Source of the DNA: Mesorhizobium sp. M4B.F.Ca.ET.203.01.1.1
GTDB lineage: Bacteria; Pseudomonadota; Alphaproteobacteria; Rhizobiales; Rhizobiaceae
Reading direction: 5' to 3'
Length of the DNA stretch: 64,000 bases
Assembly: GCF_004791025.1 (NCBI RefSeq)
Contig: NZ_SRUO01000007.1
Coordinates: 247,491 to 311,490 of the forward strand
Positions 53,538 to 62,848 of the stretch are shown here, piece by piece. A program made the translations under genes and the position numbers. The notes beneath the pieces are model-generated. The model was not told the DNA's origin, ran no database searches, and worked only from the letters and a program-made list of their open reading frames with translations. Each line of letters opens with the position of its first letter. Position 1 is the first letter of the stretch.

Positions 53538-53828
53538 ATGCCGACCAGCCGCGCCGATGTCGCCACCGAACATGCCAGCCGCTACCTGCAACAGCTCTGC
53601 AAGCACTGGGCGCACAAATTTCCGGTCGAGTTCGACCCGCACCACGGCGCCATCGATCTGACGTCGCTGGGACGCACCGTCATGGAGGCCGATGCCAAGG
53701 CGCTTCACATCGCCGTGGCAGCCGACGACGCCACCTCGCTCGAGCGGCTGGAAACGGTCGTCGCCGACCACATCAAGCGCTTTGCCTTCCGCGAGGAGCT
53801 GACCTTCGACTGGCAGAAGGCCGCCTGA
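53538..53828 (+). CDS. DUF2218 family small protein
   Basis: A 96-residue protein with the family features HASRYLQQLCKHWAHKFP and HIKRFAFREELTF near the end. Such proteins are found next to siderophore or iron genes in some bacteria, but no such gene is here and no function is known. It has no signal peptide. Ten bases separate it from the convergent DUF1697 gene. Confidence 0.9.
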   Translation: MPTSRADVATEHASRYLQQLCKHWAHKFPVEFDPHHGAIDLTSLGRTVMEADAKALHIAVAADDATSLERLETVVADHIKRFAFREELTFDWQKAA

Positions 53829-53837
53829 GTCGAGGCA

Positions 53838-54395
53838 TCAGGCACCCGCCTTGGTCGCCATCTCCAGCAGCGCCTGCACCGAGCGCCAGTTGCGCGCGGT
53901 GCCCGGCACTTTCAGGGTGCGTGGAACGAGATTGGCGAACACCGATTTGCCAAGCCCCTCCGGCGCGTGCAGGTAAAGCACGTCGCGTTTGACTTCGAAG
54001 CTTTCCGGGCCGGTGCATTTTTCGGCGAGCCGGGCGATCTCCTCCGCAGTGGGTTCGCGCTCCAGCGCATAGGCATGCAGCTTGGTCGGCTCGCCGGCAA
54101 CCTCCGGATAGGGGTTTTCCTCCACCAGCCGCTCGAGCCAGCCGGCATCGCGCACCATGATGCGCGAATGGAACCCCCAATTCTTCTCGAAGGCGGCTTC
54201 CAATTTGTCGGTCAAGCTGGCCGCACCGCCCTTCCTTGAACGGAACACGACATTGCCGCTCTGCACGTAGCTGGCCACATCGGAAAAGCCGAGGTCCTCG
54301 AAGAAGCTCCGCAACTCCGCCATCCTGACGATGCGGTTGCCGCCGACATTGATGCCGGAAAACAGCGCGACGAAAACCGTCCCTTTTCCGCTCAT
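53838..54395 (-). CDS. DUF1697 family protein
   Basis: A 185-residue protein with the family start TVFVALFSGINVGGNRIVRM, then YVQSGNVVF and LEMATKAG near the end. Function is unknown. Its ATG overlaps the ilvA stop by four bases (ATGA), so it is translationally coupled to ilvA. No signal peptide is seen. Confidence 0.92.
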   Translation of the reverse strand: MSGKGTVFVALFSGINVGGNRIVRMAELRSFFEDLGFSDVASYVQSGNVVFRSRKGGAASLTDKLEAAFEKNWGFHSRIMVRDAGWLERLVEENPYPEVAGEPTKLHAYALEREPTAEEIARLAEKCTGPESFEVKRDVLYLHAPEGLGKSVFANLVPRTLKVPGTARNWRSVQALLEMATKAGA

Positions 54396-55648
54396 ATGAT
54401 GAACCCGGCCAGCGTCTCGTTGTCCGTGATGTCTTGGTACTGCACGCCCTCGGCGTCGAAATTCGCTTTCAGCAGGTCGAAGTTGCGGCGGTCCTTGGTT
54501 TCGATGCCGATCAGCACCGAGCCGAAATTGCGCGCCGATTTCTTCAGATATTCGAAGCGGGCGATGTCGTCGTCCGGCCCCAGCATTTCGAGGAAATCGC
54601 GCAACGCGCCCGGCCGCTGCGGAAAGCGGATGATGAAGTATTTCTTCAGCCCCTCGAAGCGCAGCGCCCGCTCCTTGACGTCGGGGAGCCGCTCGAAATC
54701 GAAATTGCCGCCCGAAACCACGGCGACGATGGTCTTGCCCCTGATCTCCTTGCGGGAAAAATCCTTGAGCGCATCGATCGCCAGGGCGCCTGCCGGCTCG
54801 AGCACCACGCCTTCGACGTTGAGCATCTCGATCATCGTCGCGCAGAGCCGGTTCTCCGGGATCAGCCGCACCGCTTCGGCGGCAAATTCCCTCAGATGCC
54901 GCAGCGGCTCGCGGCCGATCTCGGCGACCGCGGCCCCGTCGACGAAGTTGTCTACCTTGGAGAGCTTGATCCGTTTGCCCGAGGACAGGCTCTCGCTGAG
55001 GCTCGGCGCGCCTGCCGGCTCGCAGAAGACAAAACGCGCTTCGCGATGCTGGTCGGCGAAGTAATGGGTGACGCCCGCCGCGAGCCCGCCGCCGCCGACC
55101 GGCAGCATGACGATGTCGGGCATGCGCGCGCCAGGCATCTGGTCGGCGATCTCAAAGGCGACCGTCGCCTGCCCCTCGATGATGTCCCTGTGGTCGAAGG
55201 GCGGCACCATATGCGCGCCGGCGCTCTCCGCGAATTCGAAGGCGGCGCGATAGCAGTCGTCGAAGAAATCGCCGACCAGCCTGATCTCGACGAAGTCGCC
55301 GCCGAACAGCCGCGTCTTGTCGATCTTCTGCTGCGGCGTCGTCACCGGCATGAACACGACGCCCTTTTTGCCGAAATGGCGGCAGACAAAGGCAAACCCC
55401 TGCGCATGGTTGCCGGCGGAAGCGCAAACGAACAGCTCTGCCGCATTGCCGGCGGCCAGCGCCTTGCGAAAGAAGTTGAAGGCGCCGCGGATCTTGTAGG
55501 AGCGCACCGGCGTCAGATCCTCGCGCTTCAGCAACACCCGGGCGCCGGTCTTCTTCGACAGATAGTCGTTTTCCTGAAGCGGCGTCTCCGGGAAGATCTG
55601 GCGGATGGCGGCGGCGGCCGTGGCAACGCGAGAAGAAAAACTGTTCAT
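54392..55648 (-). CDS. ilvA: Threonine ammonia-lyase (biosynthetic-type) with C-terminal ACT-like domain
   Basis: Converts threonine to 2-oxobutanoate, the first step of isoleucine synthesis. The 418-residue PLP protein has RSYKIRGA (PLP Lys, K52), CASAGNHAQG and the Ser/Gly-rich VGGGGL phosphate loop. The C-terminal part (about 330-418) with RFPQRPGALRDFL is an ACT-like regulatory domain that would bind isoleucine. I chose MNSFSSRVAT; a longer frame extends to 55873 but is not similar. DUF1697 is coupled downstream. Confidence 0.95.
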   Translation of the reverse strand: MNSFSSRVATAAAAIRQIFPETPLQENDYLSKKTGARVLLKREDLTPVRSYKIRGAFNFFRKALAAGNAAELFVCASAGNHAQGFAFVCRHFGKKGVVFMPVTTPQQKIDKTRLFGGDFVEIRLVGDFFDDCYRAAFEFAESAGAHMVPPFDHRDIIEGQATVAFEIADQMPGARMPDIVMLPVGGGGLAAGVTHYFADQHREARFVFCEPAGAPSLSESLSSGKRIKLSKVDNFVDGAAVAEIGREPLRHLREFAAEAVRLIPENRLCATMIEMLNVEGVVLEPAGALAIDALKDFSRKEIRGKTIVAVVSGGNFDFERLPDVKERALRFEGLKKYFIIRFPQRPGALRDFLEMLGPDDDIARFEYLKKSARNFGSVLIGIETKDRRNFDLLKANFDAEGVQYQDITDNETLAGFII

Positions 55649-55787
55649 GGCAAATCGTCCCGAAGCGTGCTGGGCGGTTAATGTAAGCCTATTGCACATC
55701 CGGCCCCGCAAGGCCATTGTCCGCCTGCCATCAGCCTCGCCGCGGGGCATTCCCGGTATCGTTGCAAGCACTTGGAGGCGTTTGTTC

Positions 55788-57191
55788 ATGCCTGTTGCGT
55801 CGGTCGCCCTGAAAACCGTGTCGCTGCCGGAATTCGGCGAGCCGACCCTGATGCCGCTCATTCCTCGCGCCACCTACGAGGCGCGCATCGAAGCCTTGCT
55901 GGCGCGCGGCGCGAAGGCCGGCCTCGATGGCTTCGTCGTCTATGGCGACCGCGAGCATGCCGCCAATGTCGCCTACCTTTGCGGCTACGACCCCCGCTTC
56001 GAGGAAACGCTGCTGGTCATCGTTGCCGGCAAGCAAGCAAAGCTGCTGGTCGGCAATGAGGGCTGGGGCTATGCCGAGCTCTGCGACGGACCCTATGAGC
56101 GCATCCTCTGCCAGACCTTTTCGCTGCCGGCGCAGCCGCGCGATCGTTCCGATACGCTGCCTGACATCCTTGCGGCCAGCGGGCTAAAGCCCGGACACCG
56201 GATCGGCGCCATCGGCTGGAAGCCGTTCGGCGCCGGCGATGCCGGCTTTGGGCGCAGGACGCTCGACCTGCCGTCCTTCATCGCCGACACGCTGCGCGCG
56301 TTGGCCGGCGACAGGGGCGCGGTCGAGAACGCGGCCGATCTCCTGATCAACCCGGCTGACGGCTTGCGGGCGATCAACGAGGCCGATCAGCTCGCAGCCT
56401 TCGAATTCGCCGCGACCTTTTCCTCGCAAGGCCTGCGCAACGTACTCCAGGGCATCGAACCCGGCATGACGGAGCTGCAGGCGGCGCGGCTGATGGGTAT
56501 CAACGGCCTGCCGCAATGCTGCCACCCGATGCTGTCGGCCGGCAAGCGCGCGCCCTACGGGCTGCCGAGCCCCCGCCTCGACATCATCCAGCGCGGCGAT
56601 CCGATCACCATGGCCTATGGCATCCAGGGTTCGCTCAACGCCCGCGCCGGCTTCCTGGTCGAGAGCGCCGCCGAGCTGCCGGAACGCATCAGCGACTACA
56701 TCGAAAAGCTGGTCGCGCCATATTTTTCCGCTGCCGTCGACTGGTACGAGACCATAGGCATCGGTGTCGCCGGCGGCGCGCTGTGGAAAGCGGTGCATCA
56801 GCGCATCGGCGACCCATTCTTCGGCGTCTCGCTCAATCCCGGCCATCTCATCCATATCGACGAATGGATGCATTCGCCGGTGTTTTCCGGCTCCGCGATC
56901 GAACTCAAGTCCGGCATGGCGCTGCAGGTCGACATCATCCCGGCAACCGGCAGCGCTTATTTCACTACCAATATCGAGGACGGCATCGCGCTTGCCGACG
57001 AGCCGCTGCGCGAGGAGATCGCCGCCCGCTATCCGGACGCCTGGCGCCGCATCGAGGCTCGCCGCGCCTTCATGGGCGATGTGCTCGGCATTCGGCTCAA
57101 GCCCGAAGTGCTGCCCTTCTCCAACATCCCGGCCTTCCTTCCGCCGTTCTGGCTTTCGCGCAACACTGCGATGGCCGTCGCCGGGCGCTGA
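55788..57191 (+). CDS. M24 (creatinase/prolidase fold) protein without the usual metal ligands
   Basis: A 467-residue two-domain protein with the N-terminal creatinase-like domain (about 1-190) and a pita-bread domain (about 200-450). The family's metal site needs two Asp, a His and two Glu. Here the first motif reads GDPITMAYGIQGSLNA with no Asp at either expected position, the His motif is NPGHLIHIDE, the third has Asp in place of Glu (LQVDIIP), and the last Glu is present (NIEDGIAL). So it probably does not work as a normal aminopeptidase. The ATG MPVASVALK has GGAGG about 10 bases upstream. Divergent from ilvA. Confidence 0.85.
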   Translation: MPVASVALKTVSLPEFGEPTLMPLIPRATYEARIEALLARGAKAGLDGFVVYGDREHAANVAYLCGYDPRFEETLLVIVAGKQAKLLVGNEGWGYAELCDGPYERILCQTFSLPAQPRDRSDTLPDILAASGLKPGHRIGAIGWKPFGAGDAGFGRRTLDLPSFIADTLRALAGDRGAVENAADLLINPADGLRAINEADQLAAFEFAATFSSQGLRNVLQGIEPGMTELQAARLMGINGLPQCCHPMLSAGKRAPYGLPSPRLDIIQRGDPITMAYGIQGSLNARAGFLVESAAELPERISDYIEKLVAPYFSAAVDWYETIGIGVAGGALWKAVHQRIGDPFFGVSLNPGHLIHIDEWMHSPVFSGSAIELKSGMALQVDIIPATGSAYFTTNIEDGIALADEPLREEIAARYPDAWRRIEARRAFMGDVLGIRLKPEVLPFSNIPAFLPPFWLSRNTAMAVAGR

Positions 57192-57293
57192 CGAGATTTT
57201 AGCTGGACGCGACTTACTTCCGCCGCACTTCGCCTGCTGGGGAGATGTCGCGGAGGGTGGACGGCCCTTTTTGGGCTCGAATGGAATTTTGAC

Positions 57294-58367
57294 GTGCGTT
57301 TGAAGACGATTTGCATTCTTGCGCTTGCCCTGCTGGTGGCAGGCTGTGGCGGCCGCAAAACCGAGGAACTGCTCGGCAGCGCCGTGATGTCTACGCCGGT
57401 GACGGAAATCGCCGGCAACCATTCGATCTTTATCGCCACGACGCGCAAGCGCTCCGACGACCCCAACAAGGTCTTCGACGGCGAGCGCTCGGCGACACTG
57501 AACTACGCCCGCGTCAACGTCACGGTTCCGGGCATCCACCAGCCCGGGCAGATCGAGCGGCGCTCACGCGGCAAGTCGGACGACCCGGCGAAATATTTCA
57601 TGGCCTCCGAGGTCGTCGGCTACGACACGCAGCCGAAATTCTCCAGCGCGCTCAGCGCCGACATCGCCGCGCGCGGTGGCCGCGTCATGCTCTTCGTCCA
57701 TGGCTACAACACCGGCTTCGACGACGCCGTCTATCGGCTGACGCAGATTGCGCATGACTCCGGCTATCCAGGCACCCCGGTGCTGTTTTCCTGGGCGTCC
57801 GGCGCCAAGACCACCGACTATGTCTACGACAAGGAAAGCGCCAGCGCCGCTCGCGACCAGCTGGAGGTGACGCTGCGCATGCTTGCCCAGACCGGCGCGC
57901 GGCGCATCGACATCGTCGCCCATTCGATGGGAACCTGGGTGACCATGGAGGCGCTGCGCCAGCTCGCCATCACCGGCGACCGCGATCTCGGCGGCAGGCT
58001 CGGCGACGTGGTTCTGGCCTCGCCCGATATCGACGTCGACGTGTTCAAGAGCCAGATGCGCCGCTACGGCAAGCCGGACAAGCCTTTCATCCTGCTTCTG
58101 TCCGACGATGACCGGGCGCTGCGGCTTTCCGGCCTGATCGCCGGCTCGCGGCCACGCGTCGGCGACTACAAGGACGCGGCCGACCTCGCCACCTATGGCG
58201 TCAGCGTCGTCGACCTCTCCAGCGTCAAGGGATCGGACAGGTTCAACCACACCAAATTCGCCGACAATCCCGAACTGGTGAAGATGATCGGCCAGCGGCT
58301 GCGCGAGGATGACGGCTTCGCCAGCGACCAGACGGTGACCGACCGCATCAGCCAGCTCGGGCAGTAG
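57294..58367 (+). CDS. Lipoprotein alpha/beta-hydrolase (DUF900-like), first of tandem pair
   Basis: A 357-residue exported lipoprotein with lipobox LLVAGC (C18), IFIATTRKRSDDP, the oxyanion motif FVHGYNTGF, the nucleophile Ser in AHSMGTW (S211) and ASPDIDVDVF. This fits the DUF900/alpha-beta hydrolase group of exported esterase-like proteins. The start is GTG. A paralogue follows after 123 bases on the same strand, with near-identical blocks, showing a tandem duplication. Substrate unknown. Confidence 0.88.
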   Translation: MRLKTICILALALLVAGCGGRKTEELLGSAVMSTPVTEIAGNHSIFIATTRKRSDDPNKVFDGERSATLNYARVNVTVPGIHQPGQIERRSRGKSDDPAKYFMASEVVGYDTQPKFSSALSADIAARGGRVMLFVHGYNTGFDDAVYRLTQIAHDSGYPGTPVLFSWASGAKTTDYVYDKESASAARDQLEVTLRMLAQTGARRIDIVAHSMGTWVTMEALRQLAITGDRDLGGRLGDVVLASPDIDVDVFKSQMRRYGKPDKPFILLLSDDDRALRLSGLIAGSRPRVGDYKDAADLATYGVSVVDLSSVKGSDRFNHTKFADNPELVKMIGQRLREDDGFASDQTVTDRISQLGQ

Positions 58368-58490
58368 CTGATGGTGCCGCCCGGCCGGCGCGGTTGCCGG
58401 CCGCGCCCACTTTGAACTGGACCGGACCGGCCGTGGGCTTTATCGGATTGGTCTGAGGCGTTATGATTTTCGCCCCTTGAGGGATCCCGG

Positions 58491-59654
58491 GTGATCGTGC
58501 GTTCGAAGACTGTCATAGTCCTTGCCTTCGCGCTCGCCGCCACGGGCTGCGCCGGCCGGAACACGCATGACCTGCTCAACAAGACGACGGTTGCGGTGCC
58601 GGCCTCCGACATCGCCGCGACGCACGAGATCTTCGTCGCAACCACCCGCCAGCAGGCGACGAAGGACAAGCGGCAGGTGTTCGACGGAGACCGCTCGCTG
58701 ACCACCAGCTACGCCCGCGTCGACGTCACCGTTCCCAAGGTGCATCAGGTCGGCGCCATCGAACGCGCCAAGGGTTCGGCCGACAGCAACCCGGCCAAGC
58801 AGTTCACCGCCACCGAGGTCGTCCACTATGGGGACCAGCAGCAATTCGCCAAGGCCGTCGGCTCCAACATCGCCATAAGCGGCGACCGCGCCCTGGTCTT
58901 CGTGCACGGCTTCAACAACGGCTTCGACGATGGCGTCTTCCGGCTGACCCAGATCGCGCACGACACGAAATATCCAGGCACGCCGGTGCTGTTCTCCTGG
59001 GCGTCGAGCGGCAAGACGACCGGCTATATCTACGACAAGGACAGCTCCACAGCCGCGCGTGACGACCTCGAGGCGACGCTGCGGATGCTGGCCAAGACTC
59101 ACGTCAAGAGCATCGACATCATTGCCCATTCGATGGGGACCTGGCTGACGATGGAGGCGCTGCGCCAGCTCGCCATCACCGGCGACCGCGATCTCGGCGG
59201 CAAGATCGGCTATGTCATCCTGGCCTCGCCGGACATCGATGTCGACGTCTTCAAGAAGCAGATGATCCGCTACGGCAAGCCGGACAAGCCTTTCGCGATC
59301 CTGCTCTCGGGGGACGACCGGGCGCTGAAGCTGTCTTCCCTCATTTCCGGCGACAAGCCTCGAGTCGGGGACTACGGCAATGCGGCCGACCTTGCCAGCT
59401 ATGGCGTGGTCGTGGCGGACCTGACCAACACCAAGGGCGGCGACCGCCTGAACCATGCCAAGTTCGCGGATAATCCGATGCTGGTGCAATTGCTCGGCGA
59501 CCGGCTGCGCACACCAGCCGCCCTGCGCTCGACCGAACCTGACTCGGCCGAGTTCGACAATATCGGCCAAGGCATTGGAAAGGCCGTCGGCTCGGTCGCC
59601 GAGGTGGTCATCACCACCCCGTTCAAGGTGCTGACCATCGCCACCGGCGGCTGA
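58491..59654 (+). CDS. Lipoprotein alpha/beta-hydrolase (DUF900-like), second of tandem pair
   Basis: A 387-residue paralogue of the previous gene. Shared blocks include FVHGFNNGF, IAHSMGTWLTMEAL and ASPDIDVDVF; the lipobox is AATGC (C20). It differs by a C-terminal extension (VGSVAEVVITTPFKV) of about 40 residues, which the first copy lacks. The first GTG is given with a GAGGGA site upstream; the second GTG at 58497 matches the paralogue's start and is an alternative. Substrate unknown. Confidence 0.88.
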   Translation: MIVRSKTVIVLAFALAATGCAGRNTHDLLNKTTVAVPASDIAATHEIFVATTRQQATKDKRQVFDGDRSLTTSYARVDVTVPKVHQVGAIERAKGSADSNPAKQFTATEVVHYGDQQQFAKAVGSNIAISGDRALVFVHGFNNGFDDGVFRLTQIAHDTKYPGTPVLFSWASSGKTTGYIYDKDSSTAARDDLEATLRMLAKTHVKSIDIIAHSMGTWLTMEALRQLAITGDRDLGGKIGYVILASPDIDVDVFKKQMIRYGKPDKPFAILLSGDDRALKLSSLISGDKPRVGDYGNAADLASYGVVVADLTNTKGGDRLNHAKFADNPMLVQLLGDRLRTPAALRSTEPDSAEFDNIGQGIGKAVGSVAEVVITTPFKVLTIATGG

Positions 59655-59676
59655 TCGATGGGCCCGCCACACGGTT

Positions 59677-61494
59677 TCAGATAAAAAGATCGACCTTCTG
59701 GAACGTCGTCACGTCGATCAGTCCGACATCGGAAATCCTGAGCTCGGGAATGACCACCAGCGCCAGCAGCGAGTGCTGCATGTACGCGTTGTTCAGCGAG
59801 CAACCGACCTTGCGCATGGCTTCCGTCAGTTGCTCGGCCTTGGCCGCGACTGTCTCGGCGCGCTCGTCTGACATCAGCCCGGCGATCGGCATCTCGACCA
59901 GCGCCAGTTCCTTGCCCTTGGAGAACAGGACCACACCACCGCCGACCTCACCCAGCCGGTTGACGGCCAGCGCCATGTCCTGCTTGTTGGTGCCGACGAC
60001 GATGATGTGATGCGCGTCATGCGCCACGCTGGACGCCATCGCGCAGTCCGCCATGTAGCCGAAGCCGGAGACGAAGGCATTGGTGACGCCGCCGGTGCCC
60101 CTGTGCCGCTCGACCAGCGCGATCTGGCAGACGTCGTTGCGCCGGTCCATGCCGACAAGCCCGTCCTCGACCGGCAGGTCGGCCTCCAGTGCTCGCGTCG
60201 GCGCCTGGTTCTCGATCACGCCGATGACGCGTACGCGCGCCTCGTTGGCCCCCTTCGGCGCGGCCACGTCGAAATCCTTCGCCTTGAGCTTCTTGCCAAG
60301 CTTGACCGTGTTCTTGGCCGTCTTCGGATAGTCATAGGCCGGGATGTCGATGTCGAGCTTGCCGCCCTTGGCCAGCCTGACGCCGCGAGCATAGACCTCG
60401 TCGATGGTCATCGCCGCCAGATCCGAGACGATCAGCAGGTCGGCAAGCCGTCCCGGCGCGATCGAGCCGATCTCGCGCTCCAGCCCGAAATGCTGGGCGG
60501 TGTTCAGCGTCGCCATCTGAATCGCCGTCACCGGCTTCAGGCCCTGGCTGATCGCGTGCCGCACCACTCGGTCCATATGGCCTTCATGCACCAGCGTGCC
60601 GGAATGGCTGTCGTCGGTGCACAGGATGAAGTTGCGCGGATCGAGCCCGCTCTCCGTCACCGCCTTGATCTGCGAAGCGACGTCGTACCAGGCCGAGCCG
60701 AGCCTCAGCATCGCCTTCATGCCCTGGCGCACCCGCGCGATCGCATCTTCCGCGCGTGTGCCCTCGTGGTCGTCCTGCGGACCGCCGGCGACATAGCCGT
60801 GGAACGGCAGGCCGAGGTCGCGCGAGGCATAGTGCCCGCCGACCGTCTTGCCGGCCCTGACCGTGGCGGCGATCTCGCCCGACATCACCGGGTCGTTGGC
60901 GGCGACGCCCGGGAAATTCATCACTTCGCCGAGCCCGATGATGTTTTCCCAGCTCATCGCCTCGGCGACATCGGCGACCGTCAGCTCGGCGCCGGCATGT
61001 TCCAGCCCCGGCGCCGACGGCACGCAGGATGGCATCTGCACGTGCACGTTGATCGGCATGGCGACTGCCTCGTCATGCATCAGCCGCACGCCGGCCAGGC
61101 CCAGCACATTGGCGATCTCGTGCGGGTCGATGAACATCGAGGTGGTGCCATGCGGGATCACCGCGCGGCAGAACTCGGTCACCGTCACCATGCCGCTCTC
61201 GACATGCATGTGCCCGTCGCAAAGGCCGGGCACCAGATAGCGCCCGCCGGCATCGACGACCTTGGTGCCCTGCCCGATGGCGTGGCCGGCATTCGGCCCG
61301 CAATAGGCGAAGCGCCCGCCGGCAATCGCAATGTCGGTGCCGGCGATGATCTCACCCGAATGGACGTTCACCCAGCGGCCGTTGCGGATGACAAGGTCGG
61401 CCGGCTTGCGGCCCATCGCGACATCGACCAGGTGCGTCGCCATCTCGGTCCACACACGGGGTTTTGCGGGCCTGGCGGCCTTCGTTTTCGGCAT
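59677..61494 (-). CDS. ade: Adenine deaminase
   Basis: Deaminates adenine to hypoxanthine in purine salvage. The 605-residue two-domain amidohydrolase has the metal motif CDGHMHVESG, FIDPHEIANV, and the catalytic-domain blocks CTDDSHSGTLVHEGHMD and MATLNTAQHFGL. The C-terminal adenine-deaminase domain ends near TTFQKVDLF. It is convergent with the lipoprotein hydrolase pair. I chose MPKTKAARP as start; a frame to 61578 adds no similarity. Confidence 0.95.
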   Translation of the reverse strand: MPKTKAARPAKPRVWTEMATHLVDVAMGRKPADLVIRNGRWVNVHSGEIIAGTDIAIAGGRFAYCGPNAGHAIGQGTKVVDAGGRYLVPGLCDGHMHVESGMVTVTEFCRAVIPHGTTSMFIDPHEIANVLGLAGVRLMHDEAVAMPINVHVQMPSCVPSAPGLEHAGAELTVADVAEAMSWENIIGLGEVMNFPGVAANDPVMSGEIAATVRAGKTVGGHYASRDLGLPFHGYVAGGPQDDHEGTRAEDAIARVRQGMKAMLRLGSAWYDVASQIKAVTESGLDPRNFILCTDDSHSGTLVHEGHMDRVVRHAISQGLKPVTAIQMATLNTAQHFGLEREIGSIAPGRLADLLIVSDLAAMTIDEVYARGVRLAKGGKLDIDIPAYDYPKTAKNTVKLGKKLKAKDFDVAAPKGANEARVRVIGVIENQAPTRALEADLPVEDGLVGMDRRNDVCQIALVERHRGTGGVTNAFVSGFGYMADCAMASSVAHDAHHIIVVGTNKQDMALAVNRLGEVGGGVVLFSKGKELALVEMPIAGLMSDERAETVAAKAEQLTEAMRKVGCSLNNAYMQHSLLALVVIPELRISDVGLIDVTTFQKVDLFI

Positions 61495-61640
61495 TGGCGA
61501 TTCCTTGGCTGTGGCCAGTCTCGCAAATGTCGGCGGGTGCCGCCAGAGCCGTCGGCCGGCATCCGGTCGGCAGGCCACGCTTGTTGACTAACCCGGTTAA
61601 AAGGCGATGCTGACCGCGGACCGAACCGTAAGAGGGAAAC

Positions 61641-62492
61641 ATGACCCGTCTCTGGAAAGCGATCGCAGTCGTCGTCTTGTTGATAGCGTCAACCGCTCTT
61701 GCCGCAGCCGAGGAACGTTGGCAGACATTGCCGGAGCCGGTGGCCATGCCCAAACCCGAGCAGAGCGGCTATGCGCCGGTCAACGGCATCCAGATGTACT
61801 ACGCCGTTTTCGGTGCGGGTGACCCGGTTCTGCTCATCCATGGCGGCCTCGGCCACGCCGACATCTGGGCGAGCCAGGTGGCGACGCTTTCCAAAACGCA
61901 CAAGGTCATTGTCGCCGACAGCCGCGGCCATGGCCGCTCCACCCGCACGGAGCAGCCCTATGGCTACGACCTGATGGCGTCGGACTATCTGGCGCTGCTC
62001 GACTACTTGAGGATCGACAAGACCGCGCTTGTCGGCTGGAGCGATGGCGGCATTATCGGTATCGACATCGCACTGCATCATCCGGAACGGCTGACAAGGC
62101 TCTTTGCGCAGGCCGCCAATGTCACCACCGATGGCGTCGATCCCGGCGTGATGACCAACAAGACCTTTGCCGCCTACATCGAGCGCTCTGGCCGCGACTA
62201 CAAGAAGATGTCGAAGACACCGGACCAGTATGACGCCTTCGTGGCGCAGATCAGCCATATGTGGGAGAGCGAGCCGGCGTGGACCAAGGAACAACTCGGC
62301 AAGATTACCACGCCGACGGCGATCGTCGCCGGCGACCATGACGAGGCGATCAAACGCGAGCACACCGAATACATGGCCTCGGTCATTCCTGGTGCGAAGC
62401 TGATCATCTTGCCCAACGCCAGCCATTTCGCCATGCTGCAGGCGCCGGACGAATACAGCAAGGCGGCGCTGGATTTCATCGACGCCAAATAG
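61641..62492 (+). CDS. Secreted alpha/beta-hydrolase
   Basis: A 283-residue protein with a signal peptide (about 1-23, ending LAAAEE), the oxyanion motif LIHGG, the nucleophile Ser in GWSDGG, and the late His in NASHFAML. Asp in AGDHDEA completes the triad. Substrate unknown; exported esterases or lactonases look like this. It is divergent from ade, with promoters between. A small membrane protein gene follows after 53 bases. Confidence 0.92.
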   Translation: MTRLWKAIAVVVLLIASTALAAAEERWQTLPEPVAMPKPEQSGYAPVNGIQMYYAVFGAGDPVLLIHGGLGHADIWASQVATLSKTHKVIVADSRGHGRSTRTEQPYGYDLMASDYLALLDYLRIDKTALVGWSDGGIIGIDIALHHPERLTRLFAQAANVTTDGVDPGVMTNKTFAAYIERSGRDYKKMSKTPDQYDAFVAQISHMWESEPAWTKEQLGKITTPTAIVAGDHDEAIKREHTEYMASVIPGAKLIILPNASHFAMLQAPDEYSKAALDFIDAK

Positions 62493-62545
62493 CCAGGAAG
62501 CTGGAATGCTCGTCGGTCGCTGACGATCATTCGGATTGGCGGAAA

Positions 62546-62758
62546 ATGGCAGAGACGATCAGGTTCGCAATCTTCGCAGTGTCGGCCGGCCTTGCCGGAC
62601 TGGCATTCTTTACCTTGCATTCGTTCTGGACATGGGGCGTGCCGATCCTGATCTTCATCGCCGGCTCGGTGCTGTCCGAGTTCGCCTTCAACCGTCTGGC
62701 ACCGCCTCTCGAGAAGCAGCGCGACCTGGAGGATCGGGTGCGCAACCCGCCGGCGTAA
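62546..62758 (+). CDS. Small membrane protein, hypothetical
   Basis: A 70-residue protein with two hydrophobic segments (RFAIFAVSAGLAGLAFFTL and WGVPILIFIAGSVLSEFA) joined by a short turn, then a charged C-terminus ending EDRVRNPPA. It is predicted to form a helical hairpin in the membrane. I do not recognise a family. It may share a transcript with the hydrolase upstream. Confidence 0.75.
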   Translation: MAETIRFAIFAVSAGLAGLAFFTLHSFWTWGVPILIFIAGSVLSEFAFNRLAPPLEKQRDLEDRVRNPPA

Positions 62759-62848
62759 ACCGTTGTTGAATGAAGCCAATTCCGTTTTGCGGCGAATAAG
62801 GCTAGGTTGTACCAGGAGTCTTTCGAAACCGCCAGTTCGGAGAGCTCG

